A stretch of 64,000 bases of DNA, taken from assembly GCF_014805685.1 (NCBI RefSeq), contig NC_060909.1:9436292-9500291 (forward strand). The letters run 5' to 3'. Both the position numbers and the translations under genes were made by a program. Shown here piece by piece: positions 24,741 through 40,010 of this stretch. The stretch is from Silurus meridionalis (lineage: Eukaryota; Chordata; Actinopteri; Siluriformes; Siluridae). The stretch's first letter is position 1. Each line of letters opens with the position of its first letter. The notes under the pieces were generated by a model that was not told the origin of the DNA, searched no databases, and worked only from the letters and a program-made list of their open reading frames with translations.

Positions 24741-27700
24741 AGGTGAGATTTTTGCATGTCTGAATGGAAAGCCTGTACATAAGGACTTATAGTAATGGCT
24801 TATTAAAAATAAGAAGAATGGAATAAAGATTCCTGTCTTGGTCAGAGGTTATGGTAATGGTGAGGAATTGATCATCCTGACCACCCAGATACATAAGCCT
24901 CTGTGTGATAGTAATTAAACTGAAAACACAGAAGAGACTGTTCTCCTTCAGGCTGAGCAAAATGGAGACATTTCTCCCTCCCATTTATATCTTTGCTGCT
25001 TAATAAAAACCCTCAAAATGTATTTTGCACTGAATTAGAAAAGACAGTAAGATTGGTTATAGAGTTGTGAAGAAGACGAAGAAGAAGCCCAGTTTTCTCT
25101 CGGGGTGATTAATTGCACCATAGCTGTCCTGTCACAGTGTGTTTGGCCAAAAGAAAACGGCAAATAAGTGCTGGCAAATGGGCTTAAAGAGCCTGTGAAG
25201 AAAATGAAAATTACAATCAGCGGGTGTTGCGCGTGACCTGAATTCTAAGCATTTGAACAGAAGAAGGGCGCGCGCTTCTCAGAGCAAGAGGGGTGTCCAT
25301 AGCAACCAAGCGCATTCTTTAAAAAGCGTGCGTAATGAGGGTCAGGGGGAGCTGCTATGCAGGAGTGCAGCATCAATAATACAACATAAAAACCATGTTT
25401 ATTCTATATTAGCCTAGTGAGGACCACAGTGTGGACTAATAGCTCACAGCAAGAGCCTCTGCTAAAAATAGGCTACACCAGTTCATTGGAGCATGCACAG
25501 TTTATTGGCTACATATTATATTGAACACACATAAATAATGATTTATTGCAAAGCTGGCGTTCAGGGAAGAGCTTACCAAAATACGCAAACCAAAAGCGAA
25601 TCATCCTGAATCATCCTTACAGCATATGTTGTGTGGTCCTTCTTTGTATAACACTTAAATTATTTATCAGGTAAGTTTGAGGGACAAGTAAATTGTTTTA
25701 AGGACCGAGATATTTCACCCATAGTTTATGTTTTGGAATGCTGAATTCTGTATTTTAAGAAGAAAGAAACAATGCAGTGAAATGCATCACAGCTGTATTA
25801 TTTGGACTAATAATAATGATAAAGACCGTATAAAACTATAGACTAATTCTTACTTAATATTTACACAGGACATAATCTGAAATGTAAGGGTATAATTTTT
25901 TTTACTGATTTTGATGCCACAGACAATTGCTGATTGTCAAAGAAAGACAATCAAAGAAAGTTGACATCAATATTAGGAATATTCTATTCAAAATCACAAA
26001 GTGAGATTGCTCATGCTATGATACTCAAATAATATCCACCAAATGGCAATATAGATTACGATGCAAAGATGACATGTAATGGCCTGGTAAAAATGTAAAC
26101 AAAACATGGCAACACACTGAGGCCTGTTGCACAAAACAAGTTGAACAAAAAGCAGAGTTAACAAAAACAGCTAAAACAATTGTATGAATACATTCAGATG
26201 AATACATTTCACAATGTTGGTTATCAAGTTTTTTTAATTAATGCAGGATTTAACTCTGAATCAATAAATAATCATCATGCACATAAAAGCCAGATATTTG
26301 TAGCAAACAACCAAAAGCATTTTATCTAGGAACAAAGCAGGTCTGCATAGCTTTTGGTTAAAGAACAAGAAAGGATTTATTATTAATTATTGGAGAATTC
26401 AAACCCACACTAACAATATTTTTGCGGCTGCCAAAGGAACAGTGCTGATTGTTTAAATGTGTAAGTTTACTCTTATAGGCTCACAAACAGAATAAGTGGA
26501 TTGAAAGCTTAGAACCACAAAAACATTTTTGACATTTAATATAAATGTAAATTGTTTTCATTATATATTAATAAAATAAACCACAATTTCTGAAAAATAT
26601 TAGGACAGCAAATCCTTATTCAATACAGTATAAATGCAATGCAAACACATCATTCAAAATGATGAGAAAACTCAGTCTTTTATGTGCCTTGTGTGTAGAA
26701 TCTAATAAAATGTATTCACGCTAGCAAAAGCATTATTTTACTTGCTCAAAGCTGTTGTTGGTCCAGTTTGGGTTTGTGAGCTCTTACCCAGAATACAATT
26801 GGGAGATTTGGTAGCTCATTAGTTGGACTTCAATTTGTATGTCCTATGTTACACACACACAAACATTTATATAATATTTATATTCAGACAATAACAGCTT
26901 TGAGTAGGAATTCCAAGTTTTACTTAACTCTCTTAAAATTTACTCATTTTATTTGTATCTATCTCCTTGTAAGAAGTTCGCTATGAAGAATGGTTTGATT
27001 TTATGCAATTCCTTTTTCTGCATGAGCATCACCAACGCTAATTAATGGTAATTTTCTTTAATTGTAGGTCTATCTTTAGACTGTAATGTGACATAAAAAA
27101 TACTTAAGATTTTACTGGAAACTTAAACAGTGTTTAAGTTGTTTCTGTTTTTGTACAGCACATTTATTTGCTTAATAGCTAGAATGTGTCTAGAAGTTTG
27201 GTGCACTTCAAATATAATCTCTTTGTAGCTTAATGTCATTTTAGTCAAAATAATTCCCTATACTTCACAGTTAAAGGGACAGGAAAAGGATATGCTTTGT
27301 AGCCAATATTAGGGACATGGATTACCTGAAATAGACTAAAGCTTCTTTAAGAACCAAAACTATAATATAACCAAGTTGCTTTTAAACCATGTAACCCATC
27401 ATCATATGACTATCTATAGAAACTAGTTCATGCTGCTGTTGGGCTACATAAGCTGACCTTATAATTTTTTATGGCTTAGCCCACTTAAATGCACTTACTT
27501 CAGTGCTTCTCTCCCTCCCTCCCTCCATCTCTGCCCCCTCTCTGATTTTGGTATTTTTCACTGCACAGCATGTTTGCTTGAGAAACAGGTTTCTTTTGGG
27601 TGTGTATTTATGTAGATATTTGCATATATATTTAACCATTAATCAGACTATACAGATTTGAGATGATCCATCCTTTAGACACTATTAATGATGGATTGTT

Positions 27701-28784
27701 TTTTTTGTATTTTTATGAAGAAGAATGCCTGTATGCTGTGATGCCCCACTAGCCTCTCCACCCTTGTGACCCACAGTATTAAAACAAAATGCTGATGAGA
27801 GGGGGTAGGCCTTCTGCTTAAAAAAATAGGTATTCAGCAATAAATGTTTAACTGCTACAATGTATGATTGAATAAGATGTTTCTGCTGTAGTTTTAAAAA
27901 AAAATCAAGCAAGAATTTGTAAAAAAAAAACATTTTTTTTTTATCTAGATGAAATGAAACCCAAGATCAGTGCTACAGCTTTGTTTCGAAACCTGCAGAA
28001 CATAAAGCCAGTGGTAATTAAAAAAAATTTGACCTTGCAATCTGTTGGACTGAGATTTATTAAGCAACTGTTGATCTTTTGGTGCAGCAGTAAACTTTTA
28101 GTGTGGAGGACTTCTCAGGCTTTGTAAGGCGTCTGCTTGACCCTGCCCCTGCCTGTGACCCTGCACAAAGAACTTGACTTTCAAGACCAAAGGGGTAGAA
28201 TAATGCTTGACACCATGCTTTTGGTAAAACGTAGTCGACATTTTATTGGCCAATTCTAAACCATGTTTCCCAACAGCATTATGCAGTATGTTTGAGTGCA
28301 AAAGTTTACATCACCCATGCTACTTGGATTGAAAAGAGTAAACATACTGTACATATTTTACAATTTATCTACAAAAAAGAAAATTCCAGAAAAATAACTT
28401 GAAAAGAAGCAGAAAAAATGTCATACAATAAATATATCCAAGCGTGATCTGAAGGTGGTGTATGACATCTGCAGAGATATAACAGAGCTGCCAGAAAGAA
28501 TGGGGGCTAAATATTACAAATCAAAGAGAAGTATAATACACACAAGTGCCATTTATAAAATATATATTTACATACCATTTGAAATATATAACTGTTCAAT
28601 GCTTTGCTTCATACATATCATACCATCCGAATAAGCAAGATTTTTGTTAATTATCTATGAAAATGTTTTTGATTGCCAAATATCTCTGAATTCTACAAAC
28701 ACTGGAAAGATAAAAATGTGAAAGAAAATCAGAAATTAAACGCAAATAAGTTTAAAATGTCATTAATTCAGAGGAAAAAAAATG

Positions 28785-28790
<6 letters not shown>
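24741..28790. other. Intergenic DNA, no gene recognised; possible conserved block at 25040-25330
   Basis: Mostly AT-rich sequence. The stretch 25040-25330 is free of simple repeats, has CpGs (GGGCGCGCGCTTCTC) and an RFX X-box-like site at 25293-25306. The stretch 26970-27070 has homeodomain-like GCTAATTAATGGTAATT. A piece at 28100-28310 resembles old transposon sequence but was not classified. Confidence 0.5.
25293..25306. promoter_or_regulatory. RFX X-box-like site
   Basis: GTGTCCATAGCAAC differs at one position from the known X-box consensus GTNRCC-N2-RGYAAC. Function not shown. Confidence 0.35.

Positions 28791-28863
<73 letters not shown>
28791..28863. repeat. (TA)n microsatellite
   Basis: About 72 bp of TA directly abutting the left end of a Tc1-derived miniature element. 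Confidence 0.95.
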
Positions 28864-28867
<4 letters not shown>

Positions 28868-29412
28868 AGACCAAAGGTTTGGACACACCTTCAAAGAGTT
28901 CAAAGAGTTTTCTTTATTTTCATGACTATGAAAATTGTAGAGTCACACTGAAGGCATCAAGGGCTATTTGACCAAGAAGGAGAGTGATGGGGTGCTGCGC
29001 CAGATGACCTGGCCTCCACAGTCACCGGACCTGAACCCAATTGAGATGGTTTAAGGGTGAGCTGGACCGCAGAGTGAAGGCAAAAGGGCCAACAAGTGCC
29101 AAGCATCTCTCGGGGAACTCCTTCAAGACTGTTGGAAGACCATTTCAGGTGACTACCTCTTGAAGCTCATCAAGAGAATGCCAAGAGTGTGCAAAGCAGT
29201 AATCAAAGCAAAAGGTGGCTACTTTAAAGAACCTAGAATATGACATTTTTCAGTTGTTTCACACTTTTTTGTTATGTATATAATTCCATATATAATTCCA
29301 CATGTGTTAATTCATAGTTTTGATGCCTTCAGTGTGAATCTACAATTTTCATAGTCATGAAAATAAAGAAAACTCATTGAATGAGTAGGTGTGTCCAAAC
29401 TTTTGGTCTGTA

Positions 29413-29415
<3 letters not shown>
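28864..29415. mobile_element. Internally deleted Tc1-like element
   Basis: Ends GTACAGACCAAAGGTTTGGA and the inverse (TTTTGGTCTGTACTG), with an outer inverted repeat of more than 60 bp. The centre keeps a C-terminal transposase fragment with the WPPQSPDLNPIE block (about 29008-29046), followed by a stop, and a piece like RMPRVCKAVIKAKGGYF. Both sides are (TA)n, consistent with integration into a TA tract. Confidence 0.85.

Positions 29416-29487
<72 letters not shown>
29416..29487. repeat. (TA)n microsatellite
   Basis: About 70 bp of TA on the right side of the Tc1-derived element. Confidence 0.95.
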
Positions 29488-29490
<3 letters not shown>

Positions 29491-29526
29491 AATTATTTAA
29501 GTCTTAAGTTGTAGCCCTTCTCAGGT

Positions 29527-29739
29527 CTTATGTATAAGTAAATTACGAGTTTGACACTTTTTAGTTGTGTTAATGTTTTCAGTCATTTTAGCACAATGTG
29601 TTTGCATCATAGTATTTAAATGCACACAGACATGTCCTCCACAGTGGTGGGCGTTCAGGGCCAGCAAAGAATTATCCTAAACACTATCAAAGCACTGACC
29701 TACATTTACAAACTTAATTCTAATATTTGCTCCATGAAA
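29527..29739 (+). repeat. Second copy of the 22360-22571 segment, with truncated hAT-like copy 4
   Basis: The first ~115 bp match 22360-22466. Then comes the hAT-like left end CAGTGGTGGGCGTTCAGGGC at 29642, which stops matching after ATTTGCTCCATGAAA near 29738. An 11-bp part (CTCTGCTGGCC) present in the other copy is missing. Confidence 0.82.
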
Positions 29740-29779
29740 GTGTTATTATGCTGTAGTAGGTGAACTGTGCTACTGGACA

Positions 29780-29781
<2 letters not shown>

Positions 29782-29819
<38 letters not shown>
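29782..29819. repeat. (TC)n microsatellite
   Basis: About 38 bp of TC repeat. Confidence 0.95.
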
Positions 29820-29823
<4 letters not shown>

Positions 29824-31787
29824 CTCTCTTTTTATTTTCTGTTCATTTTTAGCTGTTGAACCTTGATTTTTTTTTTTTGATGTCACTAAAAGCAAATCCA
29901 GTGTGCTGTGAATGTGCTTGGTAATTTATCTACATGTGCATTTGAGTATAAGAAAAATCTTTCATTACAGAAGTGTTTGTCATTTGTGCAGTAATGTCTT
30001 GTTTGGCTTCTAAAGCCATTTACACACAATTCTAACAGAAAATAAAAACATAATTTGTTGATTATTTTTTAAATGAGGTAAACAAGAAAGACTGTGGTCC
30101 AATATGAAACCTAAATAATTTGCACCTCTTTAGAAAGAAGCCCAAGTTTCTCTTTACCCAGATACCTTATATTTGTACCTATAAATTGCTTCAGTGAACG
30201 TTAAGTCTGTTTGTACAGTGTTGATTTCAGGACTTCTGCTTGCAGCCTGTTCACATTCAACACCCTGAAACACACTTAGTACTGTTTGACTTTAAAATAT
30301 ACAACTGTAGCAGAGTAGTGATTCATAATCCAGAAGACAATGGCATTCCTTTCGTGTCTGGTTCCTCTCCAAATTCTTCATGTCACATCAGAGAGTTGAA
30401 GACACATACATATTTTGTATCTCATTTATTGCCATATTTCTGGCTAATAAAGCTTAATAATAAAATAAATTATATTTTAAGTATTACGAGCCAACTTTCC
30501 ATTGTATATTGGCGAAACAGTTATGAAATTATCAATATTTACACAGAAAATTATGTGTATTCAGAGTTGAGTTTTGCACATGGTTAAGTCCACCCTTCAA
30601 ATTATTGTTTATATATAGTTACACAAATACCTCTAGCATATTAAATTTACATTTAAATCAACAGTATAAATGTCATTATTACAGTTAAAAGTGCACTGAT
30701 AATTACTTGGAAAACAAATTAATGAAGTCACAAGGTTTCAGAGATCAGAAACTTGCAATGGATGTATTTCCTACACATCAAAATACATACATTGTGTTCA
30801 TGTTTTTTGTATCACTGTTAAACAACAATTCATTTATAATAGTTAATATAATAAAGAATATGAGGATTTTAAAATGAACATAATTAGGATGCATACTAAA
30901 TTCTTGCTTCTGCTCAATAAAAACACTGATTATATTTTTTTAAGTCTATTTATCTTTTTTCCCTGACTTGTGGCAGTATCTAACTGCCAGCAAATGTCTT
31001 ATTTAGTTTCTCTGTCTAATCCCACACAAAACCTGCTGTGCTCTTAACATTAAAGCAATGATTTTAGATTTAAATCAGCAATGCAGAACTAACTTCTCTC
31101 TCTGCTACAGATCAAATGTGTTTCTGTCTTTCTTTTCTCTAATACTAGAACAGCGAACTGGGATAAATTGAAGTTTAAATGCCAAGAAAATGGTTTTCTC
31201 TTCTGCAGAACGCTTAGGAGCTTTTATTAATGTCAAGTGAGATTATTCAATAAAACAAAATTTTACGCTCCCTGTGTGAAGATGAATACAGACCTCAGTC
31301 TACAAGAAAAAATAAATAAAAAATAAATAAATAAATCTCAGACATTTCCCATTTTACGTAATGTCTCACACATTCAGGAACAAATTACATAGACTTTTCA
31401 ATATTAATTGTTTTTTTAAATATGTTTAGAAAGGTTTACACCATGAAAATTGTTGGTCCTCTTCAAGGTGTATATACCTTTTGCCTTACATGGTTGTTAA
31501 TCTATATTGCTTTGTTGTACATTAGTATTAAGGACCTTATTGTGTTATAGATCACATTTCTGTTTAAAAATCATCTGTGTTATGCTTCAGCTACAATAAA
31601 AGTAGAATTTAACAAATTTTGAAGTATTTCATTATTTGTTATTAAAAGAGTGCATAATTCTATTGTACATAAACTTTTACTTTGTCTAAAAGCTTCTTTT
31701 TAAACGTAGCTCCTGGAGTTAGATTCATATTTTATATTTTCATTGAAACATCTGTCTAAAATGGCTATAAAACACTACTGGGTGCAC

Positions 31788-31846
<59 letters not shown>

Positions 31847-32662
31847 GCACACACATAATCCCAACTCTGTCGTCAGTCTTGCTTTTTCAGACATCAATCT
31901 TGGAAAGGTCACTAGCCAAACAAATTCAGTCTAAAGACAAGGCCAAAAATAAGACTTTTTTTAAAGGAAAAACCCTCAGAGGCAAAACTAAACTAGAATT
32001 CTTACACTACTACTTAACATCCTTATCTGCTAAAGATTATTTAAAAAGATATTTAGATCCATTTATTGTAGAATATTTAGATATATAGATCCATTTATTT
32101 TAGAATCACCATTTAAAAGTCTACAGTCTATAGACTCTAGTTTCTTGTATAAGCTATGTGCTGTAAGTCTTTTTTGTAGTTCTGCTTTCATAACTGTGTT
32201 TTTTTTTTTTTGTCTTTGTTGCTCAGGACTCGATTTAGAAATTGTTCCACATGCTGTTGGTGATTGAAGAACACTTGCTTGGTTGTGACAAATCAACAAG
32301 CCCAGGTGTCACAGAGTGTAAAAGAGAGAAAAAAGAATGGAGAGGGATGTAGAAGAGTGTGAAAAGAGATATAAACAAAAAAAAAAAAACCCAGTCCACA
32401 TACAGTATTGAGTTGTTATAAAAAAAAAAAAGAAAAGAAAAAAAAGCAGAAGAGCATTTCTGCATAACGCAGACACAGAATGTAGCCTTAATCTTGAAAC
32501 CATTTGAAGTTGAATATCTTAACATTCTATTCATTTAAAAATATTTTAAATGATTTTTGCCAAAACTGCATTGTGGCTTCCTCCATCCTTAAAATGAAGC
32601 CTGTGTATTCCATTATTCCTAAAGCACATTGAAATTAAAATGGAAAATGAAATATACTATAA

Positions 32663-32709
<47 letters not shown>

Positions 32710-33060
32710 AGATCTGCCATGTTCGGTTTAGTTGTAAAATATAAAAAGCCTAAGTGTATTTCTTCCCCAATCATCATGCTCCAATTTGCCTATCAGTGTT
32801 TTATAAGGCTTGTGCTCTTATGACTGAACTGACTCTGAAATGACTTTTGATTGCAACTTACTTTAGCCTGTTAATGTAAGCTATTACCGAGCTCACATGT
32901 TACTATAGCAACAAAGGTGATGGAGTGTACAGGGAGAGCTGAGTGATAGATTGCCTGTGCATGCTGTGTCATATCTAATTAACTCAAACACACTGGACTG
33001 CACATTATTCTTGCACTGCAAATCGATAAACATGCTCACAAAGCAAATAAGAAAATCCTT
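29820..33060. other. Intergenic DNA with microsatellites and possible conserved blocks
   Basis: No gene recognised. CA repeat at 31791-31842 and GA repeat at 32668-32708. The stretch 30950-31270 is repeat-poor and of balanced composition. Near 32830-33050 a repeat-poor block contains the X-box-like site at 32899-32912. Confidence 0.55.
32899..32912. promoter_or_regulatory. RFX X-box-like palindrome
   Basis: GTTACTATAGCAAC fits GTNRCC-N2-RGYAAC with one mismatch. The right half-site is exact. Confidence 0.4.
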
Positions 33061-33061
33061 T

Positions 33062-33113
<52 letters not shown>

Positions 33114-33115
33114 TC
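33061..33115. repeat. (TTTC)n microsatellite
   Basis: About 55 bp of TTTC units. Confidence 0.96.
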
Positions 33116-33167
33116 ACTAGACAAAACTACAATGGTATGTTTAAGTGGATTTTCATATTTACCCCAA

Positions 33168-33282
<115 letters not shown>

Positions 33283-33357
33283 CCTATATCTAGATATTTA
33301 ACAATTTTATAAACACATTTTATTCAAAATAGAGTATAAATAAACGTTAAAAAAATT

Positions 33358-34548
33358 ACAGTAATGTGCAAAGGTTTTAGGCAGGTGTGAAGAAATTCCC
33401 TAAAGTAAGAATGCTTTAAAAATTTTGACCACTCTAGCTTTCAATTCCTACACTTGCACACTTTGTACACTTGCGCAAAGTCATGGATTTTGTAGGATCA
33501 GAATCAGGTGCATGATTAACCAGTTATGTCAAGCAGGTGCTAATGATCATCAATTTCATATGTAGGTTAAAATGCAGTCATTAACCAAAACAGAAACAGC
33601 TGTATTATGAGGCTTTAACCTGGAGGAAGTACAGCCAAACTGTGCTAGTAAGGTGGTGATGTGAAATACAGTTTCATGTCACAGGACAACATGGCAAGAC
33701 TGACAAGACACAAAGAAGTTATATTGCATCAGCAAACATTCCTCCCAAGCCAAAATTTTGGTTTCAAGATGTTTTAAAGAAGCAAAAGAAGAAATTAAAA
33801 GCAGCAGAAGAAAAGCACATCCTGCTTACTTCTTTTTTACATTAGAAGATGTTCAATGTCATATGTCTAGCCAGAAATTGTCTTAATGGAAGAACTTGGA
33901 AACAAAGCTAAGTGAAATATTAGACCTGGAGTGCAGGTGCTGGACTGAGTCAAAATCTGAAATATTTGGCTGTAGTCAAATTGTTTCAAGTTGTTTGCTA
34001 AATAATAAATGTCTGCAGGCAAAAGTGAAGCATGGTGAAGGTTCCTTGTAAGTTTGGGCCTGAATTTATCCAAAAATAGATGGAGATTGCCAACAGGCAG
34101 CATCTAATTGGCCCCAAATTCAATCTGCAGTGTGACAGTGAACAAAAAACATACAGTCAATATCATTTATATTTACAGTGTAGGGAGTCCTGAAAGTGAT
34201 GGTATGGCCCCCACAGAGCCCTGATCTTAACATTATCGAGTCTGTCTGGTATTACATAAAGAGATAGAAGGTTTTGTGGGCATCTACAGCCACAAAAGAT
34301 TTGTGGTTAGTTCTATAAGATGTTTAGAACAACCTACCTGCTGAGTTCCTTCAAAAACTTTGTGCAAGTCTACCTAGAAGAATTTATGCTATTTTGCAGG
34401 CTGGTCACAGAAATTTTGATTTGATTTGGATTTTTCTTCTGTTTATTTTATTTTAATTTTGTTACTTGATAAATGTAAACTATGACCACTTCTTTTGGAA
34501 AAAATCTAATTTTGCAGCATTGTTCCACATATTTGCACAGTACAGTAA
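33358..34548 (+). mobile_element. Tc1-like element, strongly mutated
   Basis: Left end TTACAGTAATGTGCAAAGG and right end TTTGCACAGTACAGTAAAG are imperfect inverse copies. The interior holds degraded transposase: VKHGEGSL, then VMVWPPQSPDLNIIESVWYY with the third catalytic Glu, and LPRRIYAILQAG near the end. Many stops and frameshifts. Length about 1.2 kb, slightly short of a full element. Confidence 0.72.
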
Positions 34549-35182
34549 AGTAATTTGTAATTTTATGACCACAAAAAAGTTGGTAGAGGGCTGTGTTTAC
34601 CACTGGGTAAAATCCTGTCATCTTTTAACTGTGTGTATATGTTTTAAAACTGATGAGACTGTGGTTTCCAGCTGCTGTAGTTTTGGTAGATAAATGCTGT
34701 TCTTTTTGTGTCTGATTTAGGTTTCTAGTTGCTTAATGGTCCTGGGTCTTCTTCAACATATTTTTCATTTCATGATGTGCCAAATGTTTTCCACTAGTAA
34801 AGGATCTGGGCTGCAGGCAAGCCAGTTCATCACACATACTATTGTAATAGTGCACCCTATAACACCAGGGATGTAGGTTTTTTTTAACTGTAACAGTCTC
34901 TGTTTTAATCCAGAAGAGATAAAATTCATGGAATTAAAGATTTTGATTTTGTTTGACATCAGAATAGTTTTCCACTTTGCTTAAGTCAATTTTATATCAG
35001 CTTTGGCCCAGAGAAGATGGCAGTGTCTCTAGATCATGTTCATATACAGTATGTCTTATTCTTAGCATTATAGAGCTTTACCCAGAATTTGTGGATGCAC
35101 AGAAAATCACAGAAAATTATTTGTGGAGGTGTTCCTAAACCCATGAACTCATTTCCATTAGAGAATCATGCCTGTTTTAATG
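34549..35182. other. Intergenic DNA, nothing recognised
   Basis: AT-rich; no gene, no clear repeat ends. Confidence 0.6.
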
Positions 35183-35760
35183 CAGTGGTGCCTGAGGGCC
35201 TGGAGATCACAAGCATTTAATATAGATTTTTGTCCTTCCAGATTATTTGAATCATGTGATATTATGTACTGTAGATAACAATTGTAGAGAACTTTTTGGA
35301 ATTGGGTTTGTGTGTGTGTGTGTTCCCAATTGCCTATTCTCTTAATTTCTTGCTGGTTGTAAGTTATGTTGCATTACCTATCCAATAGGATTTCAGCTGT
35401 CACTTCAAGTACTGTCGTAAAGTCAGCAGAAATAAACAGCATAAGCTTTGGGTAGATTTAAATTCATGTAGATTGAAGCTGTTGCTTTAACGAAGCAATC
35501 TGCAATTTGGTCACTCCGAGGCCCACTAGCTGGCATCCAGTCGCATTGGCATTTTCACATCCTTTGTTTGGATTGTTGGAGCATGTAGTAAACCACATCT
35601 GTGTTTAATAGCTGTTTTTTTATTTCACAATGGCTGACAGAGGGTAAAAAATAGATTTGTTTGCAGATATACTTACAAGGACATTTACAAGGTGGGCTAT
35701 TCAAGAAAAGTGGACATCATGAGGAAAGATCAGCCAAACAATTCAAAACATTTATTCTTT
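35183..35760 (+). mobile_element. Old hAT-like element, copy 5
   Basis: Begins CAGTGGTGCCTGAGGGCC. It shares scattered blocks with the family (CCAATAGGATTTCAGCTG, GGCCCACTAGCTGGCATCC, CATCATGAGGAAAGATCAGC). Much more diverged than the others; right end not found. Confidence 0.5.
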
Positions 35761-36739
35761 TTTTATGTGCCATTGATACTTTTGAGTTTTATTTCCCATA
35801 GAATTTGCACAAAAACACAAAATTTGCCTTCATTTCAAATTTCCCAGGAAAATAGCAATGCACTGAAAAAAATGCACAAAAAACCCAGGAGCATTTTATG
35901 ATGTTAATATTGATACTTCTGCTAGAGATTATGTATTTGGTGAAAAGAGACTTGTGTTAATTGGGTTTCTAGTTTTAGTAATGGCATTCATTCTTGGTGC
36001 ATGACAGAGGTAGGAAGTAACGAAACAAAATCTTTCTAACTATGCTTACGTAGACTTTTCTGGTATTAGTACTTTACTTCACTATTTTTTTTGCCAACTT
36101 TTTACTTCCAATCATTACATTTTTACACAAATATCTGTACTTAAACTTTTCAATATTCAATATTTTTACTTTTCACTGCGCACCTTTTTCAGCCCATCAA
36201 CCTATTTCCTGTCATTTTGCTGCTATTTCAACCTACCATTTGTGTATCATTTTCTGGCTTTTACACACCAAAGATGCAGGCTAGCTTACGAAGCCAACAA
36301 TGAGCAAGGCAGAAGGCAACAGAAAGTATTGGGTTAACGTGGTTGAGACAGAAGGAGTCAGCGATGTAAACATGACTGAGAACAGACACATTCCTTATTT
36401 AAGAGACATTCCTCATTCCTTCATTACATTCCTGATCACCTGATCATCATCATCTTTTCTCTGCTTGTATACTATATGGTGGATGTTCAGCCTGGATACA
36501 TTCATTAGACAACAAAATTAGAAATTTGTTTTGTATTATAATTATGTGTGGTGCAGTTAACAGTGTGACACAAATAGGTAATAGAAATGGCTGTCTTTTA
36601 CTTAAATACATATCAGAGCCCAAACTTCTTTTCTTCTACTTGAGTAACAAAGTATCGTCAGTTCTTCAACTTTTACCTTTGCCACCTCTGGTGCATAAGA
36701 TATAATAATATTGATGATTTCTATAGCCAGGGTGTCATT
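35761..36739. other. Intergenic DNA, nothing recognised
   Basis: No gene or classified element seen. Confidence 0.5.
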
Positions 36740-37445
36740 ATGATGGTATTATCAATGTGTATGTGTATAATCCCATGTCTTCAGATTTTTCCTCCCTCCT
36801 TTTTACATTTATCTCTAAAACCATATCTTTGTACTTACTTACTTATTTTCTTGTTTCCCTTACCTTCTCTTAACCTGTTGTTTTTATTCTCATTTTTAGA
36901 TATTTTTCCTTCTCCCTCTCCATTTCTCTGCCAATTCCATTTTTCTCCTTATCTGCTCTCTCTAACACACTCATTTCCATGATTTTCATCTTCTCCTCTC
37001 TGAATCATACCTTTCTTTTCCTACATTTCCCCAACATACTGTTTTCTTCATTAAACATTTTTCCAATGTGCTTTCTTTTCCACCCATCCATCCATCCATC
37101 CATCCATCCATCCATCCATCCATCCATCCATCCATCCATCCATCCATGTCCCTCTTTTCTACCCACCTCTTATTCCTTTTCCTTTGTCTTACATTTCTGT
37201 GTCTTTCTTTTTCTCTTTCCTTCGTCTTCACCTGTTCTCCTTTTCTCATCTCGAATTTCCACCCCTCTATCTCTATCTCCTGCCCCTCTCTATTTATTTT
37301 CTACCTGTTTCTCTTCTCTTATTTCCTTCCCCTTCACCAGTCTATCTCCTCTCTCTTTTTCTTTTCCACCTAGCTCTTTCTCCCTCTCTTTGTCTCCAGT
37401 CTCTCCACCACCCCGTCCTCCTCCTCTTTCTCCTCCTTCTCCTCA
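36740..37445. repeat. Long pyrimidine-rich tract with (CATC)n core
   Basis: About 700 bp in which the + strand is nearly all C and T, with a CATC run at 37084-37146. Open frames through it (long S/F/L/P-rich runs) reflect the skewed composition, not coding. Confidence 0.85.
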
Positions 37446-39835
<2,390 letters not shown>

Positions 39836-40010
39836 CACAATTGAATGGGACGTCTTTGGATGCAGTATTCCCCCAACATCAGTAGATGACTTTACTTATA
39901 CACTTGTGGCTGAATGAGCACAAATCTCCACAAGCACACTCCAAAATCTAGTGGAAGATCTTCTCAGAAGACTGAAAGTTGTTATAACAGCAAATAGGGA
40001 ATAAATGTGG
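39836..40010 (+). mobile_element. Tc1-like transposase relic
   Basis: Degraded C-terminal region. The fragments 'GTGGCTGAATGAGCACAAAT', 'CTCCAAAATCTAGTGGAAG' and 'GTTATAACAGCAAATAGGG' belong to a widespread fish Tc1-like sequence encoding ALVAEWAQIP...TLQNLVESLPRR...VIAAKG, here with stops. Confidence 0.55.

Noticed and set aside
37084..37146. Possible CRISPR-like or telomere-like regular array
   Set aside because: Plain CATC tetranucleotide repeat without spacers. No CRISPR array in the window, as expected for an animal genome.
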